A stretch of DNA of 64,000 bases from Delphinapterus leucas (GCF_002288925.2 NW_022097993.1:10850604-10914603), one strand, 5' to 3'; counted from the first letter of the stretch, positions 25,310 through 36,703 are shown. Numbers and translations are program-made. Notes: generated by a model from the sequence alone, not told the origin.

Positions 25310-25505
25310 CAAGAAGCCATGTAACCAGAATATTTATAGCAGCATGATTTCTAAAAAGATTGACAATACCTTAGAAACGTTCAACACTATGATTATCTCC
25401 ATACATGGAATATTACACAACAGTGAAAATGAATAGGCTGCACACATCAACATGGTTGAACGTTACGTTTGTGATCAATTTTAGCACAATGTAAGATATA
25501 CGTAA
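25310..25505 (+). mobile_element. Old L1 3'-region fragment
   Basis: 'atttatagcagcatgatttc', 'tacatggaatattacacaac' and 'acatcaacatggttgaacgt' match L1 3' wording in the plus sense. No open frame. Confidence 0.65.
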
Positions 25506-25789
25506 GTGGCAAGGAGGACCCCAGCTACGGAGACAAGTCTGCTGGAAGGCGTGCAGGTCTCACAGAGAGCTTGAAATGAAGTTTAAAGGCTGTCTAGGAG
25601 GCCCCTGGCACAGAATATACCAAAACACATCTTGGCAAAGGCTAAAACAAGGTGAGGATGGTAGGGGAGTCTGGGAGAGCTGAAGGGCAGGGCATTAGAG
25701 TAACGAGAAACTTTCAGGAGCTGACAGTGGAGGCAGCACAGCGGAACACCTCACACAGCAACAAAGGGACAGGCCCAGAACCCGTGGAA

Positions 25790-25975
25790 AGGCCCGCTGT
25801 CCTCTTGCAAGTTCACCACAGCACTCCCACTCACACATGCCCTTTCCTGCCTTCCTGCCTCTGCACGTGTTGCCCCTCCGCTCCGAATGTTCTCTCCAGG
25901 CCGCGGCAGGCCAGGCTCACTCGGCCACACGCTGCCTCCTCCAGGTGACTTCGATGACCCTGCAGCTCCAGCTGC
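25790..25975 (+). repeat. Possible L2-age repeat
   Basis: Pyrimidine-rich text ending 'tcctccaggtgac' recalls old LINE 3' regions. Weak, and not assigned to a family. Confidence 0.3.
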
Positions 25976-26177
25976 CTCCCCCAGCTACCTCCCCCAGCTA
26001 CTCTCCATCATTCACAAGACTTACAACAGTCTCCTCTGAAGTTCACCTAAAAATCTAAGGTGAACAAAAAGACAAATACAGAAAAACACAAATAGATAAA
26101 CAGCTGGAGGGTTTAACTATTTTAGAAGCTAAGTCTCCCACTAAGAAAAAGAAAAGAACTGCACGGTCAGTTCTAGA

Positions 26178-26335
26178 TCGGTGTCTCCCAGCGCGTGCAC
26201 ATCCCTGGGGATGTGATGAAAATGCGGATTCTAATCTGGTAGCCCTGGACGGGGCCTGAGACTCTGCAATCCTGACAAGCAACCCAAGATGCCCATGCTG
26301 CCACCACAGACCACATTTAGAATAGCAAGATTCCA
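26178..26335 (+). mobile_element. hAT-type (MER1 group) remnant
   Basis: 'cacatccctggggatgtgat', 'aaaatgcggattctaatctg' and 'gagactctgcaatcctgaca' follow the layout of small mammalian hAT elements. Terminal repeats are too eroded to place exactly. Confidence 0.65.
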
Positions 26336-26615
26336 GATTACTTTTTGTATAAAATGTCTCATAGATAAAATAGTCCATTTTCTGCTGACAGCATCTATCT
26401 TCATTTGCCTCTGTGGTTTCTGTCCTTTTCCTCTTCCCATTTTATGTTGTTTGTTACCTCAAATTATCCCTTTTTGTGTTATGATTTTGTTAACCAAATT
26501 GAAGTAGCTATAGTTATTTTCACTGCTTTCTTTTCCTTTAGCCTTTATGCTGTAATTAAATGTTTAACAACCTATTGTGATACAGAGTCACAATTTTCTG
26601 ATTCTATTTACCACC

Positions 26616-27750
26616 TTACTCAAAGTTTGTGTACTTTTGCCTTTTCGTTTCAGGTAGACGAGCTCCTTCCAACATGTCTTGTAAGGCATGTCTGGTGGTG
26701 ATGAACTCCCTCAGCTTCTGTTTGTCTGGGAGAGCCTTTATTTCCCCTTCATATCCGAAGGGTAACTTTACTTGGCACAGTATTCTTGGCTGACAGTTCT
26801 TCTCTTTTGGTGTTCTCAAATATGACTCCCCTCTCTTGGCCTGTAGAGTTTCTGCTGAGAAATCTGCTGGTAGCCTAATGGGGGTTCCTTTACAGGTGAC
26901 CATCCTTCTTCCCTGGCTGCTTTAAAATTCTTTCTTTGTCACTGACTTTTGATAGTTTTAATATAATGTGTCTTGGAAAAGGTCTTTTTGCATTGAGACA
27001 ATTAGGGTTCTGTTAGCTTTCTGGGCTTGTATATCCAGTTCCCTCCCCAGGTTTGGGACGTTCTCGGCTATTATTTCTTTTAAAAAAAAATATTTATTTA
27101 TTTATTTGGCTGCGCCAGTTGCAGCACATGGGATTTTCGTTGCAGCATGCAGGATCTTTTAGTTGCGGCATGCGAACTCTTAGTTGCAGCACATGGGCTC
27201 TTAGTTGTGGCGTGTGGGATCTAGTTCCCTGACCAGGGATCGAACCTGGGTCCCCTGCACTGGGAGCGCGGAGTCTTAGCCACCAGACCACCAGGGAAGC
27301 CCCACAGCTATTATTTCTTTAAATAAGCTCTCTGCTCCCCTCCCCCGCTCCTCTCCCTCTGGGACACCCATCACCCTAACATTGCCCTTCCTGAACGACT
27401 CGGACAGTACTCTCAGAACTTCTTCATTTTGTTTAGATCTTATTTCTCTGTCCTCTTCCAGCTGTATCATTTCTATCTCTCTGTCTTCGAGTTTGCTAAT
27501 TCTCTCTTCCATCTGCTCTGCTCTGTTTCCAGTCCCTTCTAATGTGTTCTTCATCTCCTTTATTGAGCTCTTCAGCTCCAGAATTTCTGTTTGGTTCTTT
27601 TTTTAGCGTTTCACTCTCTGCGGTAAAGTAATCCTTCTGTTCATTAATTTTATTCCTGAGCTCACTGAACTGCCTTTCTGACTTTTCTTATAGCTTGTTG
27701 AGTTTCTTCATGACAGCTATTCTGAATTCTCTATCAGTCAGACTGCAATA
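26616..27750 (-). pseudogene. L1 ORF1p remnant, split by a SINE
   Basis: ORF1p is the RNA-binding chaperone that coats L1 RNA in the cytoplasm. Reading on the minus strand, 27554-27307 encodes a coiled-coil segment (ISKLEDREIEM) leading into the RNA-recognition part (VMGVPEGEERGRGAESLF). 26903-26616 encodes the C-terminal domain (KGTPIRLPADFSAET, then DKQKLREF). The two parts are separated by a SINE and frameshifts, so no full protein can be made. The order and motifs are those of mammalian L1 ORF1p. It is too degraded for function. Confidence 0.88.
27081..27306 (-). mobile_element. CHR-type SINE inside L1 ORF1 remnant
   Basis: Minus-strand SINE with the head at 27306 and an A/T tail near 27081. 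The perfect 14-bp duplication GCTATTATTTCTTT is at 27067-27080 and 27307-27320. The body repeats 'gttgcagcacatggg' units, so it belongs to an older CHR form. It post-dates the L1. Confidence 0.95.
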
Positions 27751-27951
27751 TTCCACGACTTTAAGTTTGGTTTCTGGAGATCAGTCGTTTTCTTTTTGTG
27801 ATGCCGTGTTACCGTGGTTTTTCATGTCACCTGATGAGGTGTTCCTCTGCCAGTGCATCTGAAGTAGTGAACACCTCTCTTCTTTAAGCTTTTCTCCAAC
27901 TTGATTCTAATGATTCAACTGGTTGGTAATTAGAGGCCTTTCTTTTGTTTT

Positions 27952-27965
27952 CCAGAAGGTGGCGC
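27952..27965 (+). promoter_or_regulatory. CTCF-like motif at the L1 5' region
   Basis: CCAGAAGGTGGCGC differs from the core CTCF pattern at one position. It lies at the edge of the old L1's GC-rich 5' part. Similarity only. Confidence 0.35.
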
Positions 27966-28679
27966 TAGCGCCCCAGTGTTTGGTTTCTCTTACCTGCGCT
28001 GCCTCTGATCACATAGGAGGCTCTGCACTTTCCACCCTCCACCACGCCCATCAGAGGTGTCCCTGGTGCCCTCCGTGACGCTGCTCATGACTCCAGGGTC
28101 GCTGGTGCCCTGACGCTCCCGGTGCTGCTGTACTGGGCTGCCACCTACGGCACTGGGATGGCGGCATCCCCACCTCGTCCAGGGTCTCCTGGCTTGCAAG
28201 CTCTGCTGCCCCAGGGGAGGGTTTAGGGGGCAGCCAGGGCCATGGGGCTGTCAGGTATGCACAGGCCGCCGAGTCAGGGGCGCCACCATGACTGGAGGAC
28301 CAGGGCCGCAATCCCCCTCCACTGCTGCCCGGCTCCCCGTGACCGTGGGCGCTGCTGCAGCCGAGTGGCCAGGCGTGTGCACGGCCTTCTCTGCTTCTAC
28401 TGGGTTCTCTGGGGCTGCAGGCTCAGCCGCCACGGCTATGGGTCCGGACTTGCAAGCACTGCCTCAGCTGTTCCCCAGTTCAGCCCCCTCTGTGTGTTCC
28501 AGTCCACTCGCCTTTACATGGACAGATGTGTGGAACCCCCCGCATCTGGGGTGCTAGGCGGTGGACCTATGTTGAGTTATAGGCGTTTTACTGGTTGTAG
28601 ACGGACAGGGGAAGACAAAGGGGGTGTCTCATGCTGCCACGATGCGGACCTCACCCTCCGACTCTAGATTATGCTTGAC

Positions 28680-29525
28680 AAAGTCTTCATCTCAAGCACT
28701 CTGCATACTTCCTGATCTGCTTTCATTATTCTTATTGAGTGTGTGACTTAAGCTGTGAAGATTTATTTTAACAAACTAAGAATCAAATCTGCTGAGGAAA
28801 AGAAGTCAAAAGTTTACTGAGAATTCAAATATTGGGTAATATTAAATTATCCATATCACCATCTCACTAAACACAACACAGATAAGCTAGCACCAACTCA
28901 ACACATACGAGTCAGCTGATAATCTCAACCACACGAAAGCAAAGCTCCAGTAACAGAACAGAAGGTACTATCTGGCCTCACTGATGTATGGCACCTTGAT
29001 TCATATTCATCATCAGTGAATCCTCAAGGACCACTCACAATCCACACACACCCTGTTCAAAGACTGATAAACGTGGCAACAGTAAGAATGGAAATGAACG
29101 AACGTGAGAATCACCAGGAAGAACTGACAAGACTTAGTGACACAGTGATAGGCAGAAGGCACAGACCCAGATGCCTGCAAGTTCTGCTTTAAAGCATAAA
29201 GGGATCTAAAGCATACAGGTCCTTGCAGAGTCACAAAGCTTTGCAGGAAATCTGTTGAGTGCTTTAAATAACAGTGACGCATCGAGATGAAAATGTCCAG
29301 CAAGCAATCAGGAACAGAAGACTAAAGCTCAAACTGGAGGTGTAAAGCACTGCCTTCAAGAGGACACCTGCAGTCCCAAGAACAAAAAGCGCAAAAAAAG
29401 AAGAATGCTAAGTCTTATGGAGAAAATGAAGAGCAGTGCAAAACCAGAGAAGGCCCGAGTTAAAATTTTTAAAAAAGATGGTCAAAGTGTCAAAAATTTC
29501 AGAGAAGTCCAGAAGAATGGGGCTA
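28680..29525. other. Non-coding DNA, no recognised element
   Basis: The 96-residue minus-strand frame at 29013-29303 has no recognisable domain. Nothing else is supported. Confidence 0.45.
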
Positions 29526-29540
29526 GGACAGAACATGTGG

Positions 29541-29791
29541 GTCTTCCTTTCTGTACGAGGGCTTTCACTAGTTGTGGCAAGTGGGGGCCACTCTTCATCG
29601 CGGTGTGCGGGCCTCTCACTATGGGGGCCTCTCTTGTTGCGGAGCACAGGCTCCAGACGCGCAGGCTCAGCAGTTGTGGCTCACGGGCCCACCTGCTCCA
29701 CGGCATGTGGAATCCTCCCAGACCAGGGCTCGAACCCGTGTCCTCTGCATTAGCAGGCAGATTCTCAACCATTGTGCCACCAGGGAAGCCC
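29541..29791 (-). mobile_element. Tailless class B CHR-type SINE
   Basis: The head ends at 29791 and the body continues on the minus strand to 'gtcttc' at 29541. The final 'acacagcc' segment and the A-tail are missing. Near-matching 15-bp flanks (GGACAGAACATGTGG at 29526-29540 and GGACAGAATGTGTGG at 29792-29806, two differences) indicate a target-site duplication. This is a second insertion lacking its tail. Confidence 0.9.
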
Positions 29792-30109
29792 GGACAGAAT
29801 GTGTGGATGTGTTAACTGAGAAGGCATACGTGACCTCATGGAGAGTAGGCAGGGAAAGAGGGACTGAATTCATTCATTCTGAATTCTATTACCAGGTGGA
29901 GGGGGGCAGGAATTTACCTATCTGAATCCCATTACCCAATTAAACTCTTTCTCCATTTCAGTGTCCAACTCCAAACCTTTACCACATCTATAATCTTGAT
30001 CCTTCATAAATCAACTTTATTTTGCACTATTCCAAATTACACACTCGGGGAGCCAACTGGTTAGTCAGAAATCAGAAGACTCATTGCTTTCCCTAGAATA
30101 CAACTCAGT

Positions 30110-30430
30110 TATCCAGTCTTAAAACTTTCCTGCACACCATTTCCCTTGCCTAGGATGTTCTGCTTGTGACCACACAAATCCTATCTCATCTTCAAGGCCT
30201 AACCAGAGTCCCATATTCTCCAAAAAGCCTTTCCGTATGACTCCATACCTCCATTTCCCCTTCCTATAAATGTCTATAGCCCATGACAGCTTCTCTCACA
30301 CAATACACAGCAAGTACCTGCTGTTTCTTCGCTTGTACTTGGTCATGTCTACTAGAGTAAATGGTAAAGTTCTCACCAGGAAGGCTCTCTATGGCCTGCA
30401 TCACCTAGCGTAAGGTCCAGATAAAGCAGC
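30110..30430 (+). repeat. L2-like 3' region
   Basis: 'cttgcctaggatgttctgct', 'tctcatcttcaaggcctaac' and 'ccaaaaagcctttccgtatg' match the usual order of an L2 3' end. Confidence 0.65.
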
Positions 30431-30639
30431 AGGCAGCGCAGTAAAAAATCTGCCAAGTCTGATGACTTGGTCAAATACACAAGTTCTTTAATACCTGAAG
30501 CAATCCATCTGTTTATTTAAAAATGGAAGCACAGGCAAAACCTATGAGGCACAAACTGTTCTTTTTAATATCCTTTTGCCATTCTTCCTTTTAATTAAAA
30601 AAAAAAAGCCCCCAAGTTTTAACTACAGACATGGCTGCC

Positions 30640-30990
30640 CAGACAGAGACTCCATTTCTCAGCTCCCCCTGCAGCAAAGTGTGGTCCCATGACCAAGTCC
30701 TGGCCAGTGGAATGTGAGCTGAAATGATGTGTGCTGACATTATCCATACTGGGCCTGTTCCCCTTGCCTCTTCCCCTTTCCCATGAGCTGAGAAGATGGT
30801 AAGAAGTGAACAACCTGCTACCTTGGATCCAGATATGCAAGCCTCATGGTGAAGAGGACAGAACTACTAGCTCATCTCCAGACTAATGTGAAGAAACAAA
30901 CTTCTATCCTGTTGAAGCCACAGTATTTGGGGGTCTTTTTGTTACAACAGCTAAGCCTGTAATCTACCTAATTCAATGTGCAGTATATTT
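30640..30990 (+). repeat. Old mammalian repeat, LTR-like, family uncertain
   Basis: 'gaccaagtcctggccagtgg', then 'gttgaagccacagtatttgg', then 'ttgttacaacagctaagcct' is a familiar dispersed mammalian pattern. I cannot name the family confidently. It is non-coding. Confidence 0.5.
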
Positions 30991-31109
30991 GCATGTTGGC
31001 AGCAGTCATAAGAACGTACCAGAGATTTATTCCTTACTTCAGAGCCAAAATTGTAAGAAGAGGTGTTTACGAATAATAAAGCACATTTTCATCAAACCTT
31101 AGTTTTCTA

Positions 31110-31400
31110 GACTCAATTTAAATCACCAAATATGTACTAAGTGTCTAGTTTCACCAAAGTATTAAATGAAGGAAACAAAACACAGATCCTGCCTTCAGGG
31201 AGCTTGCACTCTAATAAGTCATTCAGTGGTTACAGTGTAAGTGCAAAGGATGTGGAAACACGAGAGGAAAAGATGAATGTCGGGCGGGGATATTAGTACA
31301 GGCTTTGCAGAGACAGTGGCAATTCAGGTGGTCACTAAAACGTAAGTCCAGTTACAGCAGGTAAGGTCTGGACAAGGTATAAGGACAAGGTGCATTCTAC
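31110..31400 (+). repeat. Old mammal-wide repeat
   Basis: 'agatcctgccttcagggagc' followed by 'ttgcactctaataagtcatt' matches an old dispersed repeat, also seen around 39.36 and 50.1 kb. Family not named. Confidence 0.5.
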
Positions 31401-31899
31401 GTAAAATGCACAGTGGCCCTCCCACCTTCAAGAGCTTCAGCTGTGCTGTAATGCTGCAGCCAAAAAATACAATACCACAGCACCTGATTTCTGCTAAGTT
31501 TCTTTATTTAAATACTGATTTGATTTTTTTTTAGGTTGTGATATATATATGCACCTAAAATTTGTATAGTACAAGTGACTACTAGCTTTCAGATAGAGAT
31601 TAAAGACAGTTTTAAAGCACAGAAAGTAGAAAGACTGAGGTTTCCTGAATGAGAAACCATTATATATCTAAATAATGTAAAAACATACTATATATCTAAA
31701 AAAAAAGAACAGGAATTTTACTGAGAATTCATTATACTTTCCTTATAGATCTCATACCATTTGAGAAATAAGATGAAATCGTATGCTCTTCTGAGAAGAA
31801 ACTTCTCAAGTTTCTGATTACCAGGACAGACCAGCAAACAGAAAAGCTTCTTTGAATTTTTTATGAGGAACAAAGAACATATCACTAACTGCTAACATA

Positions 31900-32100
31900 A
31901 CTTCCTGTCAAGACTTAATCCCTCCATAAAGCCTTCTCCAATTCCCCTAAAACTTTTTACATAACATTTATCACAGTGATTTACAGTTAACTGTTTTAGC
32001 TGTCTTTTCTGTGACACAGTGATCTCTTTGAGCACAGAGACTTCATTTTATTGATCTTTGCATGCTCTGTACCCAGCACAACGTCTGGTATAAACCCGTA
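31900..32100 (+). repeat. L2 3' end
   Basis: 'ccataaagccttctccaatt', 'tttatcacagtgatttacag' and 'ctctgtacccagcacaacgt' follow the L2 consensus order well. Confidence 0.75.
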
Positions 32101-32224
32101 GGCAGTCTCTAGCTTACAAATGATACCTAAGACCTTGTACCACCGGAGTTACTGCTGCCAAAACATGCAGGTAAGTATTTTTAGAGGAAACTAACATCTT
32201 ACTGAACATGCAAGACATTATTCA

Positions 32225-32320
32225 TTGTATTTCTAGGAACCCTGCCTGATTTAATCCTAATAAACATATGAGGTAGATAATGTTACCACACCATTTTCAG
32301 GACTGAGAAGTTTTGGGCCA
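32225..32320 (+). repeat. MIR/L2-like scrap
   Basis: 'tatgaggtagataatgttac' and 'ccattttcaggactgagaag' recall the MIR/L2 tail. Short and diverged. Confidence 0.45.
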
Positions 32321-32324
32321 AAAC

Positions 32325-33080
32325 AAAGGAAAAATGCTATAAAGTGGGAGAGAGAGCTAAGAGCATGCCATGGGCAGATGCCAAACTGCACTTGTGAATA
32401 CCCTGCATCTCCTACTATGATAATTCCATCCTTCCAAACGAAATTCCCTTCCACTGGATGACTGGTTTGAAATGCCAAGTCACTTATTGTTGAAGCTAGT
32501 AATACAGATTTAAAGATGCAAATAATCGCTTTATCTCTGTAGAAGTATCAATTCTTCCCACCTTATTATAAGTTCATTTAATTCTTTCCTCATAATACCC
32601 AAGATTAGACGCAGTAAGAACTGTATTTGGTCTGGTTTTATTTGTTGGAGAAGGAAATTGCCAAGGATAGAGAATTTTGACCAAGGGGAACAGAGGGGAG
32701 GAGGGCAAAATCACCTGGGACGGGAAAGGTAATCCACACGGCAGCACCCTATGAGTGGTGGCTGGGTTTCTAGGGAAAGGGAGACACACCAAGCAGTAAA
32801 GGGGTCCTGAAGCGGAGCCACCTACACCAAAACGCGGCCAGAACCAAGGCTGAGACGAGGACGAAGGCCTTTCTGTTTCGCTGCCACGAGGCGCTTCATT
32901 CCTCACCCAGGAGCACTGACTGCCTTTCACGGCTCACAGTCAGCTAAGTTTCGGGCCAGGTCTGCTTAAGGACGACCAAGAGAGCCAGCAACAGCCCATA
33001 AGACATGTTTTCCACATGTAAACAGCTAAACCACTAACCTGCAAAAGAACCAGTGTGGAGGTAGGGGTGGGGGGGCGCGA
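32325..33080. other. Non-coding DNA
   Basis: No gene or recognised repeat. The 118-residue minus-strand frame (32574-32930) shows no domain and lies in moderately GC-rich sequence. Confidence 0.45.
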
Positions 33081-33084
33081 GCCT

Positions 33085-33255
33085 GCGGGTAAGCATGAGG
33101 GATCTTTCTGGAATGACAGGAATGTGCTAAATGTGCTAGCGGTGCCAGTTACAAAACTCTGCTAATACATGAAAAATCACTGAAGTATACACTTAAAAGA
33201 AGTGAATTTTAAAGCATGTAAATTATCATCTCAGTAAGGCTGCTTAAAAAAAAAA
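33085..33255 (+). mobile_element. Old L1-like 3' end with A-tail
   Basis: 'gggatctttctggaatgaca', 'gaaaaatcactgaagtatac' and a terminal A13 match old L1 3' UTR wording. Confidence 0.65.
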
Positions 33256-34399
33256 AAACAACTTTATACGTGTCTTTAAATGTGGGAATGAAATATCATA
33301 CATTCCTTTTACTACTTTTTCTTTAATTTACCAAAAATGGAAGAATGGCAGCCAGTAGGGGAACCAGTAGGCTGAAGTTGAGAAGACGTTACAGGGTGAT
33401 CTCAGGACGTAAGGTCTGGCAGATACACAGAAGCGTCAGCCAGGAAGACACGGACACAGATCGTGTTAGAACGGTTTCATAATTAAACCCATAAGTTTAA
33501 ACAGTAGTTCCATTAATACTATTTCAACAGCAGTTATTTTAAAGTGCCAAACAGCTTCTTCCAGCAAACATACTCAACAGAATGTGTAGTTCACGTTTTT
33601 AAAAAATTATTTCTATACAATTTTTAAAGGTTGCACTCCATTTACAGTTATTACAAAATATTGGCTATAATCCCCATGTTGTACACTACATCCTTGTAGC
33701 CCATCTTACACCCAATAGTTTGTACCTCCCCCTCCCCCTATCTTGCCCCTCCCCCCTTTCCCTCTCCCCACTGGTAAACACCAATTTGTTCTCTATATCT
33801 GTGAGTCTTCGTTCTTTTTTGTTTTATTCACTACTTTGTTGTATTTCTTAGATTCCACATATAAGTATTTGTCTTTGTCTGACTTACTTCACTAAGCGTA
33901 ATACCCTCCAAGTCCATCCATGTTGCTGCAAATGGCGCTATTTCATTCTTTTCTATGGCTGAGTAATATTCCATTGTATATATGTACCACACCTTCTTTA
34001 TCCATTCATCTGTCAATGGACACTCAGGTTGCTTCCACATCTTGGCAAAGGTAAATAATGCTGCTATGAACACTGGGGGGCATGCATCCTTTCAAATTAG
34101 TGTTTTTGGTTTTTTTAGATACATACCCAAGGGTGGAATTGCCAGGTCATATGGTAGTTCTATTTTTAGTTTTTTGAGAAGCCTCCATACTGTTTTCCAC
34201 TATGGCTGCACCAACTTATTGGGCTGGCCGAAAGTTTTGTTCATTTTTTTCCATAAGATGGCTCTAGTAGCACTTAGTTGTCTTTAACGTCATTCAAAAC
34301 AATTTTGTTAGATTGTATGAGACAGCTTTCATATCAGCGTGCATTTAAAAAGACTTATCAAAATTGGTGAATTATTGTGGAACCATTTTAATATTAAAG

Positions 34400-35600
34400 A
34401 TGGAAGAAAAAAAGCAACATTTTCAGCATATTATGCTTTATTATTTCAAGAAAGGTAAAAATTCAACCAAAACACACAAAAAAATTTGTGCAGTGTATGG
34501 AAAAGGTGCTGTGATGACTGAACGTGTCAAAAGTGGCCTGCGGGGGCTTCCCTGGTGGTGCAGTGGTTGAGAGTCCGCCTGCCGATGCAGGGGACACGGG
34601 TTCGTGCCCCGGTCCAGGAGGATCCCACATGCCACGGAGCGGCTAGGCCTGTGAGCCATGGCCGCTGAGCCTGCGCGTCCGGAGCCTGTGCTCCGTAGCG
34701 GGAGATGCCACGACAGTGAGAGGTCCGCGTACCGCAAAAAAAAAAAAAAAAAAAAAAATGTGGCCTGCAAAGTTTTATGCTGGAGATTTCTCGCTGGACG
34801 ATGCTTCACGGTCGGGTAGACCAGTTGAAGTTGACAGCAATCAAATGGAGACATTAACTGAGAACAAGGAACGTTATACCACGCGGGAGATAGCTGACAT
34901 ACTCAAAATATCCAAATCAAGCACTGAAAATCATTTGCACCAGCTTGGGTATATTAATCGCTTTGATGTTTGGGTTCCACGTAAGTTAAGCGAAAAAAAC
35001 CTTCATGACCGTATATCTGTGTCCAATTCTCTACTTAAACGTAATGAAAACGTTCCATTTTTAAAACAAACTGTGACAGGTGATGAAAAGTGGATACTGT
35101 ACAACAATGTGGAACGGAAGAGATCGTGGGGCAAGGGAAATGAACCACCACCAACCACATCAAAGGCCAGTCTTCATTCAAAGAAGGTGATGTTGTGTAT
35201 ATGGTGGAACTGGAAGGGAGTCCCCTATTATGAACTCCTTTCAGAAAACCAAATGATTAATTCCAACGAGTACTGCTCCCAATTAGACCAACTGAAAGCA
35301 GCACTCGACAAAAAGCATCCAGAATTACTCAACAGAAAACGCATAATCTTCCGTCAGGATAATGCAAGACTCCAAGTTTCTTTGATGACCAGGCAAAAAC
35401 TGTTACAGCTTGGCTGGGAAGTCTGATTCATCCGCCGTAGTCACCAGACATTGCACCTTTGGACTTCCATTTATTTCAGTCTTTACAAAATTCTCTTAAT
35501 GGAAAAATTTCAATTCCCTGGAAGACTGTAAAAGGCACCTGGAACAGTTCTTTGCTCAAAAATTTTAAAAGTTTTGGGAAGATGGAATTACGAAGTTGTC
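34400..35600 (+). pseudogene. Mariner transposase, broken
   Basis: The enzyme cuts and joins mariner ends. The N-terminal DNA-binding part starts at about 34400 (MEEKKQHFQH) and is interrupted by the SINE at 34542-34759. The catalytic domain is readable at 34766-35424 and just beyond. Its three acidic residues are visible: D in TGDEKW (codon 35082-35084), D in QDNAR (35358-35360) and D in APLDFHLF (35462-35464). The spacing of the last two is D34D once a one-base deletion near 35421-35425 is allowed for. A TAG at 35438-35440 replaces the Tyr codon of YSPD. A further frame change lies near the SINE junction. SINE, frameshifts and stop make it non-functional. Confidence 0.95.
34542..34759 (+). 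mobile_element. Short CHR-type SINE (class A) inside mariner
   Basis: Near-consensus class A copy with a 22-24 base A-tail. GTGGCCTGC flanks it (34533-34541 and 34760-34768). It disrupts the transposase and is the youngest layer of this nest. Confidence 0.96.
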
Positions 35601-35916
35601 TGAAAACTGACAGAAGGTAGTGGAAAATGGGTGAATATGTTGTTCAATACAATTCTTGGTGAAAATGAGAAATGTGTCTTTTATTTTTACTTAAAAACCA
35701 AAGGCACTTTTTGGCCAACCCAATACATTCCCGCCAACAGTGCACAAGGGTTCCCTTTTCTCCACATCCTCACCAACATTTGTGATTTGTGTTCTTTTTG
35801 ATGATGGCCTTTCTGATAGGTGTGAGGTGATATTTCATTGTGGTTTTGATTTGCATTTCTCTGCTGATTAGCGATGTTGAGCATCTTTTCATGTGTCTGC
35901 TGGCCATCTGCATTTC

Positions 35917-36282
35917 TTTTTTTTATTATTAATCTATTTATTTATTTTTGGCTGTTTTGGGTCTTCGTTACTGCGCGCAGGCTTCCTCTAGTTGCGGCGA
36001 GCAGGAGCTACTCTTCATTGCAGTGCACGGGCTTCTCATTGCGGTGGCTTCTCTTGTGGAGCACAGGCTCTAGGCATGCAGGCTTCAGTAGTTGTGGCAC
36101 ATGGGCTCTAGGGTGCGCGGGCTTCAGCAGTTGTGGCTCGCGGGCTCTAGAGCGCAGGCTCAGCAGCTGTAGCGCAAGGGCTTAGTTGCTCTACGGCATG
36201 TGGGATCTTCCCGGACCAAGGATCGAACCCATGTCCCCTTTGTTGGCAGGCAGATTCTTAACCACTGCACCAGGGAAGTCCC
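35917..36282 (-). mobile_element. CHR-type SINE, long form, inside L1
   Basis: Minus-strand long form with the head near 36282 and the tail near 35917. The duplication ATCTGCATTTC lies at 35906-35916 and 36283-36293. L1 sequence resumes on both sides. Confidence 0.95.
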
Positions 36283-36703
36283 ATCTGCATTTCCTCTTTA
36301 GAAGAATGTCTGTTCAGTTCTTCTGCCCATTTTCTAATTGGGTTGTTTGTTTTTTTGATGTGGAATTGTATGAATTGTTTACATATGTTGGATATTAACC
36401 CCTTATCAGTCATATCATTTGCAAATATCTTCTCCCTTTCAGTAGGTTGTCTTTTTGTTTTGTCGATGGTTTCCTTTGCTATGCAAAAGCTTTTAACTCT
36501 AATTAGGTCCCAATTGTTTATTTTTGCTTTTATTCCCTTTACTTTTTTAGGAGACAGATCTAAAACATATACTGCCGTGATTTATGTCAAAGAGTGTTCT
36601 GCCTATGTTTTCCTTTTTAGGTTATTTTTTAAAACACTAAATATTTTAACATACAATATTTTACTAGGAAGGAAATAAAATGTTCTTTAAAATATCCTTT
36701 TTT

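Larger units (their letters stand above)
26336..28670 (-). mobile_element. Old L1 or half-L1 (HAL1-like), minus strand
   Basis: Running from 28670 down: a GC-rich 5' region (about 27960-28670), an ORF1 remnant (about 26616-27750) and an A-rich stretch near 26340-26600 in place of an ORF2. No reverse-transcriptase-like sequence follows ORF1, so an ORF1-only half-L1 is plausible, but a 5' fragment of a normal old L1 is not excluded. A SINE interrupts it at 27081-27306. The plus-strand 141-residue frame at 28242-28667 is antisense to the GC-rich 5' part and is probably spurious. Confidence 0.8.
34219..35723 (+). mobile_element. Mariner (Tc1/mariner) DNA transposon
   Basis: It starts TTGGGCTGGCCGAAAG and ends with its imperfect inverted copy (CTTTTTGGCCAACCCAA), flanked on both sides by a TA dinucleotide (34217-34218 and 35724-35725), the normal mariner target. 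Without the SINE inserted in it, it is about 1.28 kb, the usual full mariner length. Both ends are present, so it is a complete but dead copy. Its host sequence is a minus-strand L1. Confidence 0.97.
33597..36640 (-). mobile_element. L1 3' portion hosting nested insertions
   Basis: A minus-strand L1 whose 3' UTR lies at the low-coordinate end. It includes an ORF2 C-terminal-region frame at 33831-34073 (motif YIYTMEYYSAIEKNEIAPFA). L1 sequence continues at 35726-35916 and 36283-36640. A mariner element (34219-35723) and a SINE (35917-36282) interrupt it. Joining the flanks of each restores continuous L1 text. The element is 5' truncated and inactive. Confidence 0.92.

Noticed and set aside
28242..28667. 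141-residue plus-strand frame
   Set aside because: Antisense to the GC-rich 5' part of an old L1. No conserved domain.
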